Positions 59,872 to 64,000 of a DNA stretch of 64,000 bases are shown here, in pieces. Position numbers and translations under genes: made by a program. The stretch is from assembly GCA_017307755.1 (NCBI GenBank), contig JAFKGQ010000012.1, positions 62,001-126,000 on the forward strand. The letters run 5' to 3'. The number at the start of each line of letters is the position of its first letter. Position 1 is the first letter of the stretch. The notes below the pieces were generated by a model, which saw only the letters and a list, made by a program, of their open reading frames with translations, searched no databases and was not told the origin of the DNA. The DNA is from Chitinophagaceae bacterium. Lineage in GTDB: Bacteria > Bacteroidota > Bacteroidia > Chitinophagales > Chitinophagaceae.

Positions 59872-60996
59872 CTATTTAGAAACGACTTTCAACGTATTCT
59901 TGACCTTATGCGCTTTGTGTACCAGGTCGTGTTTTTCTCTATGCATGATGGTGACATGTCCCATTTTGCGACCGGCCTTAGTCTCTTTTTTACCATATAT
60001 ATGGACGAATGCGTTGTCCATTTGCAATACTTCATCGAGTCCTTCGTAATGCGCCTCGCCATTGTGCCCTTCCTCTCCTAATATATTGACCATGGCTGTC
60101 GGCAAAATGGCGTCCGGGTTGCCCAGGGGATAGCCGAGGATGACTCGCCATAACATATCGAACTGAGAGCTGTAATTGCCTTCGATGGTATGATGCCCGC
60201 TGTTGTGTACCCGGGGCGCCGTCTCATTAACGAATACTTCGCCTTGTTTGTTGACGAATAGTTCCACTGCAAAAATGCCGGGGCTTTTTAATTCTTTTAC
60301 TACCCGCATGGCAATGGCCTCGATCTTCCAAAAAGTTTGCTGTGGCAGATCTGCAGGGCTGAGCTGATAATCCAACAGATTGAGACGGGCATCGAAGATC
60401 ATTTCCACGGGCGGATAGAACACCGTCTCTCCTTTGGTGCTGACGGCTACCAGCATGGCGATCTCCTTGTCTACGTTCACCATCTTTTCCAATACGCCGG
60501 GAGCGTCGAAACCTTTTTCGAGATCTTCTTTGTTGTGGATCAGTTGTACGCCACGGCCGTCATAACCGCCCATGCCGATCTTATGCACGGCAGGTAGGAA
60601 ATGATCCTTACTACGTAGGTCGTGCAGGTTCTCGGTGACAAGGAATTCAGCCGTGGGGATACTATTGCCGGAGTAGAATTGTTTTTGGGTGATCTTATTC
60701 TTGATTGTGCGCAAGGCTGCTGACCGGGGATATATTTTTACACCTTCTCCTTCCAGTTTCTCCAGTGCGTCCTCATTGACGGATTCGATCTCGATGGTGA
60801 GCGCATCCAATCCTCTGCCGAAATTATATACGTCGTCGAAGTTCCGGATATCACCCTTTATAAAGTGATGGCACAGATGTGCTGCGGGGCATTCTTCATC
60901 ATTTTCCATTACATAGGTTTCCACAGGATAATTTGCCGCTGCCTGCAGCAACATTCTACCTAGCTGACCTCCTCCTAAGATTCCGACTCGTAACAT
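59872..60996 (-). CDS. purK: 5-(carboxyamino)imidazole ribonucleotide synthase
   Basis: PurK is an ATP-grasp enzyme making N5-CAIR from AIR, bicarbonate and ATP. The 374 residues start LRVGILGGGQLGRML. ATP-grasp motifs GGYDGRGVQLI, FAVELFVNKQGEVFVNETAPRVHNSGH and TIEGNYSSQF follow. It is first in the purKE pair. Upstream lie 277 bases of mostly non-coding DNA before hppD on the other strand. Confidence 0.97.
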   Translation of the reverse strand: MLRVGILGGGQLGRMLLQAAANYPVETYVMENDEECPAAHLCHHFIKGDIRNFDDVYNFGRGLDALTIEIESVNEDALEKLEGEGVKIYPRSAALRTIKNKITQKQFYSGNSIPTAEFLVTENLHDLRSKDHFLPAVHKIGMGGYDGRGVQLIHNKEDLEKGFDAPGVLEKMVNVDKEIAMLVAVSTKGETVFYPPVEMIFDARLNLLDYQLSPADLPQQTFWKIEAIAMRVVKELKSPGIFAVELFVNKQGEVFVNETAPRVHNSGHHTIEGNYSSQFDMLWRVILGYPLGNPDAILPTAMVNILGEEGHNGEAHYEGLDEVLQMDNAFVHIYGKKETKAGRKMGHVTIMHREKHDLVHKAHKVKNTLKVVSK

Positions 60997-61071
60997 GCTG
61001 GTTATTTGAGCCGAAGATATATAATTGATTGGAGATTCCCGAAATAAAAGCTATCTTGCGCCTGAAATCAT

Positions 61072-61164
61072 ATGCGACCCGATTATATCCATAAAATTTT
61101 CGACGACAAGCGCTTGCACTATTTTCTCCTGATGGAGGCGCTTGCCATGGACGCGCCCTTGTAG
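61072..61164 (+). CDS. Possible 30-residue small protein or gene remnant
   Basis: A short frame starting MRPDYIHKIFDDKRLHYF and ending ALAMDAPL lies in the purK-hppD gap. It has balanced, gene-like codon choice and a TATCTTGC box-like string 22 bases upstream. It may be a real small protein, the start of a decayed gene, or chance. No family is recognised. The rest of the gap (61165-61273) shows nothing clear. Confidence 0.3.
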   Translation: MRPDYIHKIFDDKRLHYFLLMEALAMDAPL

Positions 61165-61273
61165 CTACTATCTCTTTACTTCCGGATAACTGACCCGCCT
61201 TTAAACCGTTGTAATCATTATAAAACAATCAAGCTATTAACCGGCGTGTGCCATTATTAAACCAAGCAGTCAT

Positions 61274-62407
61274 ATGTCAACTTTATCAGCAGCCAATACC
61301 CGTAAGCCAGACTCAGGCGCCGATTTTCTGCCGTTGCAAGGCACTGATTATGTAGAGTTTTATGTAGGTAATGCCAAACAGGCGGCACATTTTTATAAGT
61401 CTGCCTTTGGGTTCCAATCCGTGGCTTATGCGGGTCCGGAAACAGGCAGTAAGGACAAAGTGAGCTACGTTCTCAGACAGCAAAAGCTGACTTTTGTCTT
61501 TACCACTGCCCTTTATGCGGATCATCCCATCGCCCAGCACGTACACCTGCATGGGGATGGGGTAAAAGTATTAGCGCTGCGAGTGGACGATGCCGCCAGC
61601 GCCTGGAATGAAACCACTGCCCGGGGCGGCAAGAGTTGTATGGAGCCGGTTACCCTGGCCGATAAATGGGGAGAGGTTGTTCTCAGCGGCATACATACTT
61701 ATGGAGATACCGTCCATCTTTTTGTAGAAAGAAATAACTACAAAGGGTCTTTCATGCCAGGATATAAGGAGTGGAAAACGACCTATAATCCAGCCTCCAC
61801 CGGCTTGCAATATGTGGACCATTGCGTGGGTAATGTGGGTTGGTACCAAATGGACCGCTGGGTGAAGTTTTACCAGGATGTGATGGGATTCCGGAATATT
61901 CTTTCTTTTGATGATAAGGATATTTCCACCGAATACTCGGCCCTGATGAGCAAGGTCATGAGTAATGGGAATGGGTATGTGAAATTCCCTATCAACGAGC
62001 CGGCCGAGGGCAAGAAAAAATCGCAGGTAGAAGAATACCTGGAATTTTATAAGGGTGAAGGGGTGCAGCATGTGGCTCTTGCCACGCATGATATCATCCA
62101 CACTGTCACTGAACTGCGGGACAGAGGCGTTGAGTTCCTCCAGGTGCCCACTTCCTATTATGACGATCTGCTGAGCCGCGTGGGTAAGATCGACGAAGAC
62201 ATCCAGCCTCTGAAAGAATTAGGTATCCTGGTGGACAGGGACGACGAAGGATACTTATTACAAATTTTTACCAAGCCTGTAGAAGACCGGCCAACCCTAT
62301 TTTTTGAGATTATTCAACGCAAAGGGGCTCAAAGCTTTGGAAAAGGTAATTTCAAGGCGCTTTTTGAAGCCATCGAGCGCGAGCAGTCGGCCAGGGGAAA
62401 TCTCTAA
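61274..62407 (+). CDS. hppD: 4-hydroxyphenylpyruvate dioxygenase
   Basis: The enzyme converts 4-hydroxyphenylpyruvate to homogentisate in tyrosine breakdown, using Fe(II). The 377 residues form the two-module vicinal-oxygen-chelate fold. Iron ligands are His183 (VDHCVGN), His266 (VQHVALAT) and Glu345 (FFEIIQR). The C-terminal FKALFEAIEREQ helix closes the active site. Length is normal. No other homogentisate genes are in the window. A strong terminator follows by 35 bases. Confidence 0.96.
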   Translation: MSTLSAANTRKPDSGADFLPLQGTDYVEFYVGNAKQAAHFYKSAFGFQSVAYAGPETGSKDKVSYVLRQQKLTFVFTTALYADHPIAQHVHLHGDGVKVLALRVDDAASAWNETTARGGKSCMEPVTLADKWGEVVLSGIHTYGDTVHLFVERNNYKGSFMPGYKEWKTTYNPASTGLQYVDHCVGNVGWYQMDRWVKFYQDVMGFRNILSFDDKDISTEYSALMSKVMSNGNGYVKFPINEPAEGKKKSQVEEYLEFYKGEGVQHVALATHDIIHTVTELRDRGVEFLQVPTSYYDDLLSRVGKIDEDIQPLKELGILVDRDDEGYLLQIFTKPVEDRPTLFFEIIQRKGAQSFGKGNFKALFEAIEREQSARGNL

Positions 62408-62441
62408 GACCGGCTACAAGGATTTGCCAATTTTTCGTTAT

Positions 62442-62479
62442 AAAAACCTGCCTATATTGGTATATATGGCAGGTTTTTT
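62442..62479 (+). terminator. Intrinsic terminator of hppD
   Basis: The stem AAAAACCTGCC (62442-62452) / GGCAGGTTTTT (62468-62478) is extended inward by TATAT/ATATA-type pairs and closed by a short loop. It is followed by further T residues. It lies 35 bases after the hppD stop. Confidence 0.92.
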
Positions 62480-62496
62480 GTTTATTTATAGTACCC

Positions 62497-62504
62497 TATT
62501 TTTG
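62497..62504 (+). promoter_or_regulatory. Bacteroidota -7 box TATTTTTG
   Basis: An exact TAnnTTTG match lies 8 bases before the GTG start at 62513. The transcript would begin within a few bases of the start codon. Confidence 0.5.
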
Positions 62505-62512
62505 TATCATTA

Positions 62513-63742
62513 GTGAAAAAGAAAAGCATAGTTAGACAGTCTTTCGCAGCTCTGATAGGAATCCTTCTGTCTGTAACCACCCGTCTATCTGCCCAGACCT
62601 CGGTATCAACCATTCATTTTATCGATTATCAGCGCTCTATACCCAAGATCAGCGATCTGCTCAATCGTAAGGAAGATACTTTGATAAAGCAATTCCGGGA
62701 GAAAGGGCTGGCATGGCCGGCTAAATATGTATATATCCGGTCATTCAAATATGACAGCCAACTGGAAGTCTGGGTAAAGAATGCACGGGAGGAAAAGTAC
62801 AAGCTTTTCAAGACATATAAGGTTTGCGCCCTGGCGGGCACCCTTGGGCCCAAGCGTATGCAAGGCGACTACCAGGTGCCCGAAGGTTTTTATTATATCA
62901 ACGAGTTCAAGCCTCGGAGCGAATATCATCTTTCCCTTGGTCTTAATTACCCAAATGCTTCCGACAGGATACTCAGCGATTCATCCCAGCCCGGCGGGGA
63001 CATTTATATTCATGGCAGCTGTGTAACAACGGGCTGTATTCCCATCACCGATGCCCAGATAGAGGAGCTTTATATCCTGGCGGCTCATGCGAAGGATATG
63101 GGTGAGGATTTTATTCCTGTGCATATTTTCCCTGTGAATTTCAACAATGCCAGAAGCGTCGAGTATCTCAATAAATATCTGCAGACATTTTCGGAATACA
63201 CGCCTTTTGCCAAAAGCATGCGCAGCGCATTTTATTATTTTGAAAAGTACCGGGAAGTACCTTTTGTCATGGTGAATGGCAAAGGTGAATATGTGACGGA
63301 GGATGTATCTCCCGATGCAGAGGTAAAGATCGCGAATGTCGAGCCGGAGAAATCCCAGAAAAAGCCGCCTGTCACGGCTACGCATGTGTCACGTCCCCAG
63401 CGGGTGAACCCTGTTAAAGAAGATGACCTGGCCAAGGTGGTGGATAAGCTGCCGGTGTACCCTGGGGGGAATGAAGCTTTTCAGGGTTTTCTCAATCAAT
63501 TGAGCAAAGACGGACTGAAAGACCTTGACCAGGGTCAAAGCAAGGCTTTTGTAATGGTGGAATATGTAATCGACCCGGAAGGCAAGCCAGTCTATGCAAA
63601 GGTCATCCGGGGCGGCAACGAAAATATGAATGAAAAGATAGAAGACGCTTTTCTTGGTATGCCCCAGTGGTCGCCTGCCAGCCGTCTGGGCAAGAATGTC
63701 GCCATCCGTCTTAAGCAGACCGTCATGATCGGGGCTGATTAA
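62513..63742 (+). CDS. L,D-transpeptidase (YkuD/YafK-like) fused to TonB-like C-terminal domain
   Basis: The 409-residue secreted protein has a signal peptide (TTRLSAQ). A YafK-type L,D-transpeptidase domain covers about residues 65-215, with the catalytic motif HGSCVTTGCIPI (His167, Cys175). A linker rich in Pro, Lys and Thr follows, then a C-terminal domain of about 90 residues resembling the TonB C-terminus (LPVYPGGNEAFQGFL, VEYVIDPEGKPVYAKVIRGG, WSPASRLGKNVAIRLKQTV). The first domain would remodel or cross-link peptidoglycan; the second would contact outer-membrane proteins. GTG 62513 is the only reasonable start. The gene end overlaps the convergent aspartate kinase gene by 4 bases. Confidence 0.87.
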   Translation: MKKKSIVRQSFAALIGILLSVTTRLSAQTSVSTIHFIDYQRSIPKISDLLNRKEDTLIKQFREKGLAWPAKYVYIRSFKYDSQLEVWVKNAREEKYKLFKTYKVCALAGTLGPKRMQGDYQVPEGFYYINEFKPRSEYHLSLGLNYPNASDRILSDSSQPGGDIYIHGSCVTTGCIPITDAQIEELYILAAHAKDMGEDFIPVHIFPVNFNNARSVEYLNKYLQTFSEYTPFAKSMRSAFYYFEKYREVPFVMVNGKGEYVTEDVSPDAEVKIANVEPEKSQKKPPVTATHVSRPQRVNPVKEDDLAKVVDKLPVYPGGNEAFQGFLNQLSKDGLKDLDQGQSKAFVMVEYVIDPEGKPVYAKVIRGGNENMNEKIEDAFLGMPQWSPASRLGKNVAIRLKQTVMIGAD

Positions 63743-64000
63743 CGCATGAGCACCTGCACTGTTTCGGGTGTTTGCTGTTGCAGCACGGCGGTCTTCCCCT
63801 CCATTAATTTTTTTACGATCGCTTCATTGTAATGCCGGATGGTCAGCAGCGTAAGGTCTTTTTCCACCTGTACATCGAACATGCCGGCAGCTGCCAGCGC
63901 CAGTTTTTCGATCTTGTCCGTCCGGTCATCCAGACAGACCTGGAGGCTGACGGCGCCACTCTGCATCAGGTTAGGCTTGATGCGCAGCTCGGAGAAGAGC
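63739..64000 (-). CDS. Aspartate kinase, C-terminal end (runs off the window)
   Basis: The frame is open to the right edge and shows the last 86 residues. They form an ACT-type regulatory segment (LRIKPNLMQSGAVSLQVCLDD, FDVQVEKDLTLLTIRHYN) typical of Bacteroidota monofunctional aspartate kinase. That enzyme makes aspartyl phosphate for lysine, threonine and methionine synthesis. The catalytic domain and start lie beyond the window. The gene name is left blank because the isoform cannot be told. Confidence 0.8.
   Translation of the reverse strand, partial: LFSELRIKPNLMQSGAVSLQVCLDDRTDKIEKLALAAAGMFDVQVEKDLTLLTIRHYNEAIVKKLMEGKTAVLQQQTPETVQVLMR

Noticed and set aside
1..64000. tRNA, rRNA, CRISPR array, insertion sequence or prophage
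   Set aside because: No tRNA-like T-loop and acceptor pairing, regular spaced repeats, transposase motifs or phage structural genes were seen on reading both strands. A covariance-model scan would be needed to exclude small RNAs fully.

Overview
The window reads as chromosomal DNA of a Bacteroidota bacterium, most likely Chitinophagaceae or a close relative. The evidence is a SusC/SusD pair, large single-gene FtsX-type ABC permeases, a FecR-like N-terminal segment, the futalosine menaquinone enzyme MqnE, a HU-CCDC81 protein, DUF5686 and M1/M60 peptidases, and several matches to the Bacteroidota -7 promoter box TAnnTTTG just ahead of start codons. Gene density is high and both strands are used. 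I see no tRNA, rRNA, CRISPR array, insertion sequence or phage module. Family names rest on motifs and remembered family features, because no search could be run.

Layout. 1-2.4 kb: a truncated gene end, a pRiA4b ORF-3-like protein overlapping miaA, and a secreted unknown. 2.4-10.7 kb: a sugar locus with a GH1 beta-glucosidase, a ROK regulator, SusC and SusD. 10.7-12.6 kb: a redoxin-like protein and a cytochrome c fused to a copper monooxygenase-like domain. 12.6-18.5 kb: polysaccharide deacetylase, free-methionine-sulfoxide reductase, Rieske oxygenase, amidohydrolase, DUF985 cupin, HU/SPOR membrane protein and a small membrane protein. 18.8-30.4 kb: serine dehydratase, a FecR-FtsX fusion permease, MqnE, a nucleoside-type MFS carrier, an M60 peptidase and a second FtsX permease. 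30.5-41.8 kb: thioredoxin, DnaE, NlpC/P60 lipoprotein, M1 aminopeptidase, peptide-binding lipoprotein, small membrane protein, MsrA, MarR and an MFS exporter. 41.8-46.9 kb: a MutS2-like protein without Smr, a nucleotide pyrophosphatase-like enzyme, RidA and a D-threonine-aldolase-like enzyme.

46.9-54.2 kb is the most interesting part. A tightly packed six-gene operon runs from inositol-3-phosphate synthase through PgpA, GtrA, a DUF5686 outer-membrane protein and a CDP-alcohol phosphatidyltransferase fused to a DUF4833-like domain, to an Aur1-like PAP2 enzyme. Together these predict synthesis of phosphatidylinositol and then inositol phosphoceramide. Two membrane proteins of unknown role are built into the operon. 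The operon is preceded by a 328-bp region rich in palindromes, including two copies of GTCCAATTGGAC 26 bp apart. A TetR gene converges on its end.

54.7-64 kb: single-domain response regulator, CBS protein, HAD phosphatase, DUF1080 protein, an A/T-richer cassette of three orphan genes, a lytic transglycosylase, purKE, 4-hydroxyphenylpyruvate dioxygenase, an L,D-transpeptidase fused to a TonB-like C-terminus, and the C-terminal end of aspartate kinase running off the window.
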